Source: DATMQA01 sp035566895
Lineage (GTDB): Bacteria; Verrucomicrobiota; Verrucomicrobiia; Limisphaerales; UBA8199
Length of the DNA stretch: 42,143 bases
Direction of reading: 5' to 3'
NCBI GenBank assembly: GCA_035566895.1
Contig: DATMQA010000138.1
Coordinates: 1-42,143, forward strand
Shown here: positions 8,359 to 16,968 of the stretch, one piece after another
Layout of the letters: each line of letters opens with the position of its first letter
Position numbering within the stretch: the first letter of the stretch is position 1
Notes under the pieces: model-generated
What the model saw: only the letters and a program-made list of their open reading frames with translations
The model's database searches: none
Told to the model about the DNA's origin: nothing
Position numbers and translations under genes: made by a program

Positions 8359-10665
8359 ATGAAACACAAAAATACCGTTGGGTTGCTCGGCCTGCTGCTC
8401 GCAACCTGCCTTCATGCTCAAACGCCTTCAAGTAATTCGAAAATGGAGGCGTTCGTCGGCGCCCTGCTCGATAAGATGACCCTCGATGAACGCATCGGTC
8501 AGTTGAACCTGCTCTCCGTAGGTTTTGATGTGACGGGGCCGATTGTAAACAAGGACGTCGAAGCGAGTATTCGCAGGGGATTAGTGGGCGGAGTCTTCAA
8601 CACCTACACGCCCGGCCCAGTTAGAAAGCTGCAGGAACTGGCCGTAAATCAGTCCCGGCTGCGCATCCCGCTCCTGTTGGGCTATGATGTCATTCACGGC
8701 CACAAGACCATCTTTCCGATTCCGCTGGCCTTGGCCTGCACCTGGAATCTCGACTTGATCGAGAAGAGCGCGCGCATCGCCGCTACTGAAGCCACCGCCG
8801 ACGGTTTGAACTGGACGTTTTCCCCCATGGTGGACATCGCCCGGGACCCGCGATGGGGACGGATTGCTGAAGGCGCGGGAGAAGATCCGTACCTGGGCGC
8901 ACAGATTGCCCGCGCGATGGTCCGGGGTTATCAGGGAGACGATTTGCGCCGCAACAATGTGGTCATGGCGTGCGTCAAGCACTTTGCTTTGTACGGCGCC
9001 GCCGAAGGCGGGCGAGACTACAACACGGTGGATATGAGCCGAATCAGGATGTACGAATATTACCTGCCCCCGTACAAAGCCGCCGTGGACGCCGGAGTCG
9101 GCAGCGTCATGAGTTCTTTCAACGAAGTCGACGGCGAACCGGCAACCGGGAACCATTGGCTGATGAGCGAGTTGCTGAGAAAACAATGGGGCTTCCAAGG
9201 ATTTGTCGTAACAGACTACACGGCCATCAACGAAATGACCCAGCACGGGACGGGCGACTTGAAGCAAAATGTCGCCCGCGCCCTGAGAGCCGGCATCGAC
9301 ATGGACATGGTGGGAGAGGGCTTTCGCAAATATCTGAAACAACTGGTCGCGCAGCGAACTGTCACCGAGGCGATGATTAACCAGGCTTGCAAAAGGATTC
9401 TGGTGGCCAAATTCAAACTCGGCTTGTTTGCGGACCCTTATCGCGGCTGCAACGCCGACCGGGCCGAAAAGGAAATCCTCACCCCTGAAAATCGGCAAGC
9501 CGCGCGTGAGATCGCTGAGCGTTCCTTTGTGCTATTGAAGAACTCCGGCCAAACGCTGCCTTTGAGAAAATCCGGCACCATCGCCCTGGTCGGCCCTTTG
9601 GCCGCCGACCAGCGGAATCTCCTCGGCTCGTGGAGCGCCGCCGGGGATTGGAAGAAATCGGTGAGCATCGCCGAGGGAATCAAGCAAGCCGCACCCGCCC
9701 TGTCGGTTTTGCAGGCGAAAGGCGCGAATCTAGTGGACGATCCTGCGCTGTTGCTGGCACTGAACGCGGCTGGAGGAGACATTGCCCTCGATAAACGCTC
9801 GCCGCAGGAGTTGCTCGATGAGGCCGTCGCCGCAGCCAATAAGGCCGATACCGTCATCGCGGTTCTCGGGGAGTCCTTCGGGATGAGCGGCGAAGCCGCC
9901 AGCCGCAGTGATATTGGAATTCCCGAGGGCCAGAAGGAATTGCTCAAGGCGCTGGCCGGCACCGGCAAACCGCTCGTGCTCGTCCTGCTCAATGGCCGGC
10001 CGCTAACCTTGACCTGGGAGGATGCGCATTGTAGCGCCATCCTCGAAACCTGGTTTGGCGGCACCGAAACCGGTAACGCAGTCGCCGCAGTGTTGTTCGG
10101 CGACTACAATCCCTCAGGACATTTAACGGCGACCTTTCCCCGAAGCGTTGGCCAAATTCCCCTCTACTATAATCACAAGAATACGGGACGGCCTTACACG
10201 GGCGACCCGCGTGCCAAGTACCTTTCGCGCTATCTCGGCGTCCCCAACGAACCACTCTATCCATTTGGCTACGGATTGAGTTACACAACGTTCTCCTACA
10301 GCTCAGTTCGGCTTAGCAAGACCTCCCTTGATGGCGGCCAGGCCTTGGTAGCTGCCGTCAAGGTGTCCAATACCGGCCAATATGCGGGAGAAGAAACCGT
10401 GCAGTTGTATATCAGCGAGCCGGTAGCCAGCGTGACGCGCAGTGTGGAGGACCTGCGCGGCTTTCAGAAAGTCACCTTGAAACCGGGCGAGAGCAAGGAG
10501 GTTGCGTTCAAGATTACGACCGAGGACTTGAAATTCTACAACCGTGATTTGGTCTATGATTGGGAGCCGGGTGAGTTTATCGTGCGCATCGGGGGCAGCT
10601 CGAGCCAGTTAAAGTCGGCAAGCCTGCGCTGGAGTAAGCCCGGCGCCCTCACGAAGACTCGTTGA
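8359..10665 (+). CDS. bglX: Periplasmic beta-glucosidase, glycoside hydrolase family 3 (BglX-like)
   Basis: A 768-residue protein with a Sec signal peptide ending in LHA/Q (residue 20). The N-terminal TIM-barrel contains KHFALYGAAEGGRDYN (about 207-222) and the nucleophile Asp286 in VVTDYTAI. The alpha/beta sandwich domain contains GESFGMSGEAASRSDI, which closely resembles the acid/base loop of E. coli BglX. The last 90 residues form the fibronectin-III-like domain (VKVSNTGQYAGEETVQLY...YDWEPGEF). It removes terminal beta-glucosyl (or xylosyl) units from plant-type oligosaccharides, and the exact substrate is not readable. It stands alone, with a 3' neighbour in the opposite direction. Confidence 0.94.
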   Translation: MKHKNTVGLLGLLLATCLHAQTPSSNSKMEAFVGALLDKMTLDERIGQLNLLSVGFDVTGPIVNKDVEASIRRGLVGGVFNTYTPGPVRKLQELAVNQSRLRIPLLLGYDVIHGHKTIFPIPLALACTWNLDLIEKSARIAATEATADGLNWTFSPMVDIARDPRWGRIAEGAGEDPYLGAQIARAMVRGYQGDDLRRNNVVMACVKHFALYGAAEGGRDYNTVDMSRIRMYEYYLPPYKAAVDAGVGSVMSSFNEVDGEPATGNHWLMSELLRKQWGFQGFVVTDYTAINEMTQHGTGDLKQNVARALRAGIDMDMVGEGFRKYLKQLVAQRTVTEAMINQACKRILVAKFKLGLFADPYRGCNADRAEKEILTPENRQAAREIAERSFVLLKNSGQTLPLRKSGTIALVGPLAADQRNLLGSWSAAGDWKKSVSIAEGIKQAAPALSVLQAKGANLVDDPALLLALNAAGGDIALDKRSPQELLDEAVAAANKADTVIAVLGESFGMSGEAASRSDIGIPEGQKELLKALAGTGKPLVLVLLNGRPLTLTWEDAHCSAILETWFGGTETGNAVAAVLFGDYNPSGHLTATFPRSVGQIPLYYNHKNTGRPYTGDPRAKYLSRYLGVPNEPLYPFGYGLSYTTFSYSSVRLSKTSLDGGQALVAAVKVSNTGQYAGEETVQLYISEPVASVTRSVEDLRGFQKVTLKPGESKEVAFKITTEDLKFYNRDLVYDWEPGEFIVRIGGSSSQLKSASLRWSKPGALTKTR

Positions 10666-10751
10666 ACGGTGAATCGTGAGCGAGCGCCTCGTCCGATTCT
10701 TTCAGGGTGACACATGACAAACGTTTTCATCACTCCACGACTCGAAGCCGG

Positions 10752-11720
10752 TCACCTCTTAGGCCTGTCCATGTTCACAAAATTGACCACCGGTTGGCCG
10801 GACAACAATCGGTCCATATCTCCAGCCACCGCCTCGAACGTCCGTTCCTGCGCCTCCGCCGTGAAGGCGCCGATGTGCGGCATCAGGAGGACATTCGGCA
10901 GCGACTCCAAAACGCCCTTTTTCACGGGCGGCTCGGTCTCCCGAACATCCAGGCCGGCGCCCGCCAACTGGCCCGTTTGCAGCGCCTCGAGCAACGCCGT
11001 TTCATCCACCACTCCGCCGCGCGAGGTGTTGACAAAATAGGCGCCGGGCTTGGTCGCCGCGAACATCTTCCTGCTAAACACATGCTGAGTTTCGGACGTC
11101 AATGGTAAGTGCACGCTCACGAAATCCGCGCCGGAGAGCGCCTCCTCGAGACTGCCGCGCAGGAGGGCGCCGCTTTCCCGCAAAGCGGGAGAATCGGGTT
11201 TCACAAAAAGATCGAAGGCCACCAACTTCATGCCAAACGCCCGCGCTCGACTGGCCACCAAGCCGCCGATGCGCCCCAACCCGCAAATCGCCAGTGTCTT
11301 GCCTGCCAACTCAATGCCCGTGCATCCTTTCCGGTCCCAGGCTCCCTCCTTGGTCGAGCGATCCGCCTGCGGGATTTTGCGAGCCAGCGCCAAAATCAGA
11401 CCCAACGTCAACTCCGCCACGCTGGTCGCATTGGCGTTGAATGGCGCCACGACCACCACGCCCAGGCTGGTCGCTGTTGCCACATCAATGTTGTCTAAGC
11501 CCACACCCAATCGGCCAACGCCCAGCAACTCAGGCGCCGCGCGCAACAACTCCGCTGTCACCTGCGTCTGGTTTCGCACCATGAGCGCCCGGGCTTTGCC
11601 GATGGTCGAAAGCAATCGCTGCGGCTCCTTCCACAACCCGCCGTCACGAACAATTTGGTACCTCTGCGCCAGTCGTTCGATAGCCGGCCCCTGCAAATCC
11701 TCAGAAATCAAAATGTCCAT
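10752..11720 (-). CDS. D-isomer 2-hydroxyacid dehydrogenase (phosphoglycerate dehydrogenase-like)
   Basis: A 322-residue protein from the ATG at 11720 (MDILISEDL). The open frame extends nine residues further, to 11747. The NAD-binding Rossmann motif is GLGRIGGLVASRA. The catalytic set is Arg in NTSRGGVVDE, Glu in VRETEPP and His in MPHIGAFT. It lacks the C-terminal ACT/regulatory domain of full SerA, so it could be a short phosphoglycerate dehydrogenase or a glyoxylate/hydroxypyruvate reductase. The gene follows the zinc alcohol dehydrogenase at about 31 bp from its stop and is probably cotranscribed. Both are cytoplasmic NAD(P)-linked oxidoreductases. Confidence 0.9.
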   Translation of the reverse strand: MDILISEDLQGPAIERLAQRYQIVRDGGLWKEPQRLLSTIGKARALMVRNQTQVTAELLRAAPELLGVGRLGVGLDNIDVATATSLGVVVVAPFNANATSVAELTLGLILALARKIPQADRSTKEGAWDRKGCTGIELAGKTLAICGLGRIGGLVASRARAFGMKLVAFDLFVKPDSPALRESGALLRGSLEEALSGADFVSVHLPLTSETQHVFSRKMFAATKPGAYFVNTSRGGVVDETALLEALQTGQLAGAGLDVRETEPPVKKGVLESLPNVLLMPHIGAFTAEAQERTFEAVAGDMDRLLSGQPVVNFVNMDRPKR

Positions 11721-11778
11721 TGCTGGGCATCGTGGCATTTCGGCCACCGCCCGGGCAAGCTCTCGTCGACCTCTCCGC

Positions 11779-12792
11779 CTACATCGTCAGCACTGCTCGA
11801 AATCGAACTTTTCCTGAGCCCATGCGGTCGTAGGCTTCCGCCACCTTCGCCAGGGGGAACTTCTCAATCATCGGCCTCACGCCGGACAACGCACTGAACT
11901 TCAACGTGTCCTCGGAGTCCATCGCCGTACCGCTCGGCCAGCCTTGAATCCCGCGCCGATCACCAAGCAGCTCAAAGACACTGACCGTCAACGGTTCCGT
12001 CGGCGCCGCGACCACCAATAGTTTTCCGTTGGGCGCCAAACCGCCCACCAACCCCGAGATGGATTTGGCGTCCGGTGCGGTGGCCAGGATCACACGCGCG
12101 CCGCCCAGCTTTTGCAGTGCTTCCGCCGGACTTCCCGTGGCCGAGTCAATGTAATGCTTTGCCCCGAGCTTCATCGCCAACGGCTCCTTGTCTTTCCCGC
12201 GGCCAAGCGCCACCGTCACAAGGCCCATTCGGTTCGCATATTGAATCCCCAGGTGTCCCAAACCGCCAACGCCCTGGACCGCTACCAGGTCGCCGCCGCG
12301 AGCGCCAGAGTGCCGGAGCGAGTTGAACACTGTAATGCCAGCGCACATCAACGGCGCGGCCTCATCGACGGGTAGCTCCTCGGGCATGGCCGCCACTGCT
12401 TCAGCGGGCGAAATCATATACTCGGTGTAACCGCCATCATGGCTGATGCCGGTGATCTTTCCTGAACGGCACAGGATGAAATCGCCGCGCCGGCACGGTT
12501 CGCAGACAAAACAATGTCCCCCGTGCCAGCCTACCCCGACGCGCTGCCCGGCCTTCCACTGACTCACCTTTCCCCCAAGAGCGTCGATGCGCCCGGCTAT
12601 CTCGTGTCCCGGAATTCGCGGATACTGCAAGCCTGGCCATAGCCCTTTCTTCACCAGCATATCGCTGTGGCAAATGCCGCACGCCTCCACTTTGATGCGA
12701 ACTTGTCCGGGGTCCGGTTCCGGAATGTCGCGCTCAACGAGTTCCCAGTCGCCGTTTGGTTTGCTGACCTGTGCCGCTTTCATGCGTTTCAT
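11779..12792 (-). CDS. Zinc-dependent alcohol dehydrogenase, medium-chain family
   Basis: The start at 12792 (MKRMKAAQV) is chosen because AGAGGA lies 9 bases upstream. The open frame extends 26 residues further to 12870 with no support. The product is 337 residues. Catalytic zinc ligands are Cys in CGICHSD, His in GHEIAGR and Cys in PLMCAGITVF. The structural zinc loop is CFVCEPCRRGDFILC. The nucleotide fold carries GVGGLGHLGIQYA. This pattern matches the AdhA/AdhP subgroup that interconverts primary alcohols and aldehydes with NAD(H). It is the first gene of a probable two-gene unit with the 2-hydroxyacid dehydrogenase. Confidence 0.92.
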   Translation of the reverse strand: MKRMKAAQVSKPNGDWELVERDIPEPDPGQVRIKVEACGICHSDMLVKKGLWPGLQYPRIPGHEIAGRIDALGGKVSQWKAGQRVGVGWHGGHCFVCEPCRRGDFILCRSGKITGISHDGGYTEYMISPAEAVAAMPEELPVDEAAPLMCAGITVFNSLRHSGARGGDLVAVQGVGGLGHLGIQYANRMGLVTVALGRGKDKEPLAMKLGAKHYIDSATGSPAEALQKLGGARVILATAPDAKSISGLVGGLAPNGKLLVVAAPTEPLTVSVFELLGDRRGIQGWPSGTAMDSEDTLKFSALSGVRPMIEKFPLAKVAEAYDRMGSGKVRFRAVLTM

Positions 12793-12801
12793 AGAATGCT
12801 T

Positions 12802-12807
12802 TCCTCT
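12802..12807 (-). promoter_or_regulatory. Shine-Dalgarno AGAGGA deciding the alcohol dehydrogenase start
   Basis: AGAGGA on the minus strand, 9 bases before the ATG at 12792. It is the only purine-rich site near the candidate starts. Confidence 0.6.
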
Positions 12808-12864
12808 CGGTAAATTCATCCATAGTAGCATCAATTGAAGGAGCGCGCATCGTGCGGGAAAAGT

Positions 12865-12920
12865 TTTCACATTTCACGTTTCACGTTTCACGTTTCACGC
12901 ATCACGCATCACTTTTCACC
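12865..12920. repeat. Tandem heptamer array, TTTCACG-type, 8 units
   Basis: Eight period-7 units: one TTTCACA, four exact TTTCACG, then CATCACG, CATCACT and TTTCACC. It lies in the divergent gap between the alcohol dehydrogenase and moxR genes. The same unit recurs at 30404-30480. Confidence 0.9.
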
Positions 12921-12938
12921 TCCTCCCCCTCAGATCAC

Positions 12939-12966
12939 TTGTGTCTCCGCTCATCCCTGCTAGATT
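12939..12966 (+). promoter_or_regulatory. Possible moxR promoter (TTGTGT, 16 bp, TAGATT)
   Basis: TTGTGT at 12939-12944 and TAGATT at 12961-12966, 16 bp apart, ending 9 bp before the moxR ATG. The transcript would be nearly leaderless. A weak match. The ten bases GCTAGATTGG here also occur before the dienelactone hydrolase gene. Confidence 0.25.
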
Positions 12967-12975
12967 GGCCCGCAC

Positions 12976-13956
12976 ATGAGCACACCGCTAAATGAACAGG
13001 TGCAAGCAGCCGCCGCGTGGATTGGCAAGCTCCGCACAGAAATCGGCCAGGTCATTGTCGGCCAACAACAGTTGGTTGACCGGCTGCTGGTCGGTTTGCT
13101 GGCCAACGGCCACGTCTTGCTCGAAGGCGTGCCTGGTCTGGCCAAAACCCTTTCTGTCCGCACCCTCGCTGCAGCAATTCAGGCCTCCTTTCATCGCATT
13201 CAGTTTACGCCCGACCTGCTTCCCGCCGATATCGTCGGCACCCTCATCTACAGTCCCCAGGACGGAACTTACCGCGCCACTAAAGGCCCTGTGTTCGCCA
13301 ACTTTGTCTTGGCCGACGAAATCAACCGCGCCCCGGCCAAGGTCCAGTCGGCCTTGCTGGAGACGATGCAGGAGCGCCAGGTCACGCTGGGCGGTGAAAC
13401 CATGCCATTGCCTTCGCCTTTTCTGGTGCTGGCCACCGAAAACCCCATCGACCAGGAAGGCACCTACCCGCTGCCTGAAGCCCAGGTGGACCGCTTCATG
13501 TTCAAAGTGCTGCTGGATTATCCTTCATTCGACGAGGAGCGGAAGATCCTCGACCGCATGGCCTTCACCGCTCCAGAAATCCACGTCCAACCCGTCGTCG
13601 GCCTCGACGAAATCCTCCACACCCGCAAACTGGTGGACCAGATTCACGTCGATGAAAAAGTTCGGAATTATGTCGTGCACCTGGTCTTCGCCACCCGCAA
13701 ACCCGGCCAATACAAGCTCGACCTGAAAAACTTCATCCAATTCGGCGCCTCCCCGCGCGCGACTATCTACCTGACAGTGGCGGCCAAGGCCTGGGCCTTG
13801 CTTCAAGGCCGCTCCTATGTCACCCCCGAAGACGTCAAAAGCATCGGTCCCGACGTGCTGCGCCATCGCATCATCCTCAGCTACGAAGCCGAGGCGCAAG
13901 CCGTCACTACGGACGACATCATCAAGAAGATCTTTAACGCCGTGCCGGTGCCGTGA
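12976..13956 (+). CDS. moxR: MoxR-type AAA+ ATPase, first gene of the Bat operon
   Basis: A 326-residue AAA+ protein. Walker A is GVPGLAKT at 51-58. Walker B is VLADE at 111-115, followed by INRAPAKVQSALLETMQE. The sensor region is ATENPIDQEGTYPLPEAQ, with the arginine-finger area QVDRFMFK. The C-terminal lid ends with GPDVLRHRIILSYEAEAQ. MoxR ATPases act as chaperones with von Willebrand A (VWA) domain proteins. Here the partners follow directly: DUF58, BatA and BatB. The gene starts a collinear run of eight genes to 21803. A heptamer array begins four bases after its stop. Confidence 0.94.
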   Translation: MSTPLNEQVQAAAAWIGKLRTEIGQVIVGQQQLVDRLLVGLLANGHVLLEGVPGLAKTLSVRTLAAAIQASFHRIQFTPDLLPADIVGTLIYSPQDGTYRATKGPVFANFVLADEINRAPAKVQSALLETMQERQVTLGGETMPLPSPFLVLATENPIDQEGTYPLPEAQVDRFMFKVLLDYPSFDEERKILDRMAFTAPEIHVQPVVGLDEILHTRKLVDQIHVDEKVRNYVVHLVFATRKPGQYKLDLKNFIQFGASPRATIYLTVAAKAWALLQGRSYVTPEDVKSIGPDVLRHRIILSYEAEAQAVTTDDIIKKIFNAVPVP

Positions 13957-13960
13957 GAAC

Positions 13961-14123
13961 AGTCCAAAGTCCAAAGTCCAGAGTCCAAAGTCTGCAGCCG
14001 TTGACCTACGACGTCGCCGCTACCGGTCAAGTTATAGTGGAGTTGGAAGCGGCGTCACCCATTACCTGTCACTTGTCACAAGAATCGGTTTGGACTTTGG
14101 ACTTTGGACTTTGGACTTTGGAC
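13961..14123. repeat. Inverted pair of heptamer arrays, AGTCCAA / TTTGGAC, between moxR and the DUF58 gene
   Basis: The left array, 13961-13995, has five period-7 units (AGTCCAA, with two variants). The right array, 14089-14123, has five exact TTTGGAC units. The arrays are reverse complements and could form a stem of up to about 35 bp enclosing a 93-base loop. They fill most of the 177-bp gap between the two genes, and the right array ends 10 bp before the DUF58 start. Neither strand of this unit contains a stop codon. Confidence 0.9.
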
Positions 14124-14133
14124 TCTTGCCGCC

Positions 14134-15051
14134 ATGACTATTACTGAATTGCTCGAATCCGTTCGCCGCATCGAGGTGCGCACCAACCGCGTGGTTAACG
14201 ACATGATGGTCGGCGCTTACCTGAGCCACTTCAAAGGGCGCGGCATGGATTTCGAGGAGTTGCGCGAGTACATCCCCGGTGACGAAGTGCGCGACATCGA
14301 CTGGAACGTCACCTACCGCATGGGGCGGCCCTTCGTGAAGCGCTACCGTGAGGAGCGTGAACTAGCCATGGTGCTCGCCATGGATATTTCGGCCTCATCA
14401 GCATTCGGCTCGCTGCTCCGTTCCAAACGCGAGTTTGCGGCTGAAATTGCCGCCACGCTGGCCATCTCCGCCACCCGCAGCAGCGACAAAGTGGCTTTGT
14501 TGCTCTTTAGCGATGGCATCGAGCTGTTCCTGCCTCCGCGCAAGGGCCGGCGCCATATCCTCCGGCTCATTCGCGAAATGCTCTTCTGCCAGCCGAAGCA
14601 TCGCGGGACCAACATCCCCGCCGCCCTCGCCTTCCTCAATCACGTCTTGCACCGCCGCTCGATTGTTTTCCTGCTGACGGACTTCCTCCATAGCTTTGGC
14701 GCGGCGGCCGTCCAGCACAAGGCCGGTCGGGATACTCTCCAGGAGCTTGGCCTCACCAACGCCCGCCACGACCTGGTTTGCGTTCACCTGCACGACCCGC
14801 GCGAAAGCGCCCTGCCGCCGGCCGGCTTGCTTACCCTCGAAGACGCCGAAACGGGCGAACTGCTCGAAGTCGATTCCACTCGCGGACTGGTGCGTGAGAA
14901 GTTCGCCCGCACCAACGCCGAACGTCTCGCCGAACTCGACCGTGCGCTGCGCCGGGCCGGGGTCGATACCCTCAGTTTCAGCACCGCTGAACCCTTCGCC
15001 CAAACCCTCCAACGCTTCTTCGAAACCCGCCGCGGAAGGAGAAGGAGATGA
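14134..15051 (+). CDS. DUF58 family protein of the Bat operon (VWA-like)
   Basis: The ATG at 14134 gives 305 residues. The open frame reaches back to 14104, but those ten residues (MDFGLWTLAA) are only translated heptamer repeat. The DUF58 core REYIPGDEVRDIDWNVTYR, then PFVKRYREE, is at about 44-74. The VWA-like MIDAS motif DISAS starts at Asp83. Later come LLFSDGIELFLPPRKG and the ending RFFETRRGRRRR. DUF58 proteins pair with MoxR ATPases in aerotolerance and stress operons. The stop overlaps the next start in ATGA. Confidence 0.92.
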   Translation: MTITELLESVRRIEVRTNRVVNDMMVGAYLSHFKGRGMDFEELREYIPGDEVRDIDWNVTYRMGRPFVKRYREERELAMVLAMDISASSAFGSLLRSKREFAAEIAATLAISATRSSDKVALLLFSDGIELFLPPRKGRRHILRLIREMLFCQPKHRGTNIPAALAFLNHVLHRRSIVFLLTDFLHSFGAAAVQHKAGRDTLQELGLTNARHDLVCVHLHDPRESALPPAGLLTLEDAETGELLEVDSTRGLVREKFARTNAERLAELDRALRRAGVDTLSFSTAEPFAQTLQRFFETRRGRRRR

Positions 15052-15821
15052 GGAAACGCCAAAACAAAAAACTTCAAATTCCAAACACCAAACACCAAAT
15101 AAACTCCAAACACCAAACACAAAGCTCCAAGTTCCCAAAGCTCGGTCTGCGCGCCTTTCGGGGAAGGATGATCCTAACCGGCCCGGTTGGAGGTTTGAAT
15201 TTGGAGCTTATTTGGTGTTTGGTGTTTGGAATTTGGAGTTTGCTGGTGTCAACCTCGTCGTTCGCTGAGACAAACCCGATCTCCGCCGACGAAATTCCCC
15301 AACTGCTGCCGCCACGCGTTGAGATCCCGCCCACGTTCTGGGAACAACACGGCTGGTGGGTCCTCGCGGGGGGTGTCCTGGCAGCCGCGCTAGGCTCCAC
15401 CGGGATTTGGTTGCTGCTCCGGCCCAAGCCGGTAGCGCCGATCCCGCCGGAGGTTCAGGCCCGTCTTCAATTGGAACCGCTGCGTCAGCAACCGGAGGAT
15501 GGCGCGATCCTCAGCCGGGTTTCGCAGGTGGTCCGACACTACATCACCACAGCTTTCAGTCTCCCCCCGGAAGAACTTACTACCACTGAGTTTTGCCGTG
15601 TCATCACCGCTGCGGAACAGGTCGGCCCGGAACTGTCGCAGTCAGTGGGCGAATTCCTACAAGAATGTGATCGGCGCAAATTTGCTCCCTCTCCACCACC
15701 GCCGCCGCTCCAGGCAGTCCCGCGGGCCTTCAAGCTGATCGAGATAGCCGAAGGCCGCCGGGCACGACTACAGGAAGACCGAAATCCGAAATCCGAAATC
15801 CGAAACAAATCCGAATCGTGA
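15048..15821 (+). CDS. DUF4381-like membrane protein of the Bat operon, with repeat-derived N-terminus and C-terminal tail
   Basis: The frame opens at 15048 in a four-base overlap with the DUF58 stop and codes for 257 residues. Residues 8-24 and 49-66 are translated from the two arms of an inverted heptamer repeat. The second arm supplies the hydrophobic core of a signal peptide (LELIWCLVFGIWS) that would be cut after SSFA. An alternative ATG at 15168, in the loop of the hairpin, gives just this signal peptide plus the mature protein. Next come a periplasmic segment, a membrane helix (WWVLAGGVLAAALGSTGIWL, about 102-121) and a cytosolic domain with the DUF4381 pattern VVRHYITTAFSLPPEELTTTEF. 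The C-terminal NPKSEIRNKSES is again repeat-encoded. The role is probably to support the MoxR/VWA complex. Confidence 0.8.
   Translation: MRKRQNKKLQIPNTKHQINSKHQTQSSKFPKLGLRAFRGRMILTGPVGGLNLELIWCLVFGIWSLLVSTSSFAETNPISADEIPQLLPPRVEIPPTFWEQHGWWVLAGGVLAAALGSTGIWLLLRPKPVAPIPPEVQARLQLEPLRQQPEDGAILSRVSQVVRHYITTAFSLPPEELTTTEFCRVITAAEQVGPELSQSVGEFLQECDRRKFAPSPPPPPLQAVPRAFKLIEIAEGRRARLQEDRNPKSEIRNKSES
15069..15241. repeat. Long inverted repeat built of CCAAACA / TTTGGTG heptamers, 42-bp arms
   Basis: Left arm 15069-15110 and right arm 15200-15241 are reverse complements over 42 bases with two mismatches, one of which would be a G-U pair in RNA. The loop is 89 bases. The right array continues in period 7 to 15245 (TTTGGTG, TTTGGTG, TTTGGAA, TTTGGAG). 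The whole element lies inside the open frame of the 15048-15821 gene. Confidence 0.93.
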
Positions 15822-15910
15822 AACCTCAAATATTGAAACTGACGGATACCGGGCGTATCCAATCCTGCTTCGGCCTTCGGATTTCGGATTTCCTTCGGCC
15901 TTCGGATTTA
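15779..15910. repeat. Inverted pair of CCGAAAT / TTCGGAT heptamer arrays spanning a stop codon
   Basis: Left array 15779-15817 contains three exact CCGAAAT units, a CCGAAAC and a further related unit. Right array 15869-15910 contains TTCGGAT and TTCGGCC units. A perfect 17-base complementarity pairs 15781-15797 with 15876-15892. The left arm codes for the tail of the DUF4381-like protein. Its TGA (15819-15821) lies just after the left array, and batA starts 18 bp after the right array. Confidence 0.9.
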
Positions 15911-15927
15911 CGCGCCCCATACGCCCA

Positions 15928-16968
15928 ATGACCGGCAATTTTGAATTTCAATTCCCCTGGCTTCTCGGCTTGCTGGCCCTCCTGCCGGTTTATGCCTTCC
16001 TCCGTGGCCGCGTCGGCAAGCTCTCCGCGCTCCGCTTCCCCAGCGCCGACATCGCCCGGGCCGCTGGTGCCACCGCCCGCTCCGCCGCTGGCCGTCTCTT
16101 GTTCTTTTTGCGCATCCTCACCGTGGCCCTGTGCCTCGTCGCGCTGGCCGGGCCTCGCTTCGCTCATGACCATACCGAGACCCAGGCGAGCGGCGTGGAT
16201 ATTATGTTGGTGCTGGACCTCTCCTGGTCGATGATGGCGCTTGATATGGGAGGTCCGGACGAGCGCGTCTCGCGCTTCGATATTGCCTCGCAGGTGCTCG
16301 AGGATTTCGTCCGCAAACGGCCCAGCGACCGCCTCGGCTTGATCGTCTTTTCCGCCGTGCCGTACCTTGCCAGCCCGCTCACGCTCAACCACGATTGGCT
16401 GATCGAGAATCTCCATCGCTTGCACGTCGGCCTTATCCGCGATCTAGGCACCGCCATTGGCGACGCCACCGCTTCCGGCGCCAAGCGCCTTAAGGGCCTC
16501 AAGGACAGCAAAAGCCGCATCATCATCCTGCTGACCGACGGTGACAATAACCGAGGCGAGATCGATCCGATTCCCGCCGCGCAACTGGCGGCGGCACTGG
16601 GCGTGAAAGTTTATACCATCGGAATCGGCATCGAAAAGCCGTGTATGTTATATCGTTTCGAACCAGGCACCGGCCAACTGGTGCTGGATGCTCAAGGCAA
16701 CCTCCAGCCGGGTATGATTCTCCAGCCGGCCAATTACGATGTGCTCGACAAAATGTCCGCCCTTTCCCGCGCTAAATTTTACCGCGCCACCAATCGCCAC
16801 GAACTGCAGCGCATTTATGACGAAATCGACCACCTCGAAAAAACCCAGGTCAAGCTCCGCCGCTTTACCACCTACCGTCCCCTGTTTCAATGGCCGCTGC
16901 TGGCCGCGTTCGGCCTCTTCGTATTGGAAATGGCTCTGGCTAATACAAGGTTAAGGAGGGTTCCGTGA
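15928..16968 (+). CDS. batA: BatA-like von Willebrand factor A domain membrane protein
   Basis: A 346-residue protein. Helices lie near 11-26 and 57-75, then a VWA domain with MIDAS motif DLSWS (Asp97, Ser99, Ser101) and LLTDGDNNRG, and a C-terminal helix (PLLAAFGLFVLEMALA). This topology is that of BatA/BatB: membrane-anchored VWA domain facing the periplasm. The start ATG at 15928 opens MTGNFEFQFPWLLGLLALLP, the usual Bat N-terminus. Its end overlaps batB by four bases (GTGA), making this the only Bat junction downstream of moxR without a repeat array. It probably assembles with BatB and is acted on by MoxR. Confidence 0.93.
   Translation: MTGNFEFQFPWLLGLLALLPVYAFLRGRVGKLSALRFPSADIARAAGATARSAAGRLLFFLRILTVALCLVALAGPRFAHDHTETQASGVDIMLVLDLSWSMMALDMGGPDERVSRFDIASQVLEDFVRKRPSDRLGLIVFSAVPYLASPLTLNHDWLIENLHRLHVGLIRDLGTAIGDATASGAKRLKGLKDSKSRIIILLTDGDNNRGEIDPIPAAQLAAALGVKVYTIGIGIEKPCMLYRFEPGTGQLVLDAQGNLQPGMILQPANYDVLDKMSALSRAKFYRATNRHELQRIYDEIDHLEKTQVKLRRFTTYRPLFQWPLLAAFGLFVLEMALANTRLRRVP

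Noticed and set aside
14104..14133. N-terminal extension of the DUF58 protein
   Set aside because: MDFGLWTLAA is simply the translated heptamer array. The ATG at 14134 begins the normal protein. The other translated arrays differ in being needed for a signal peptide.
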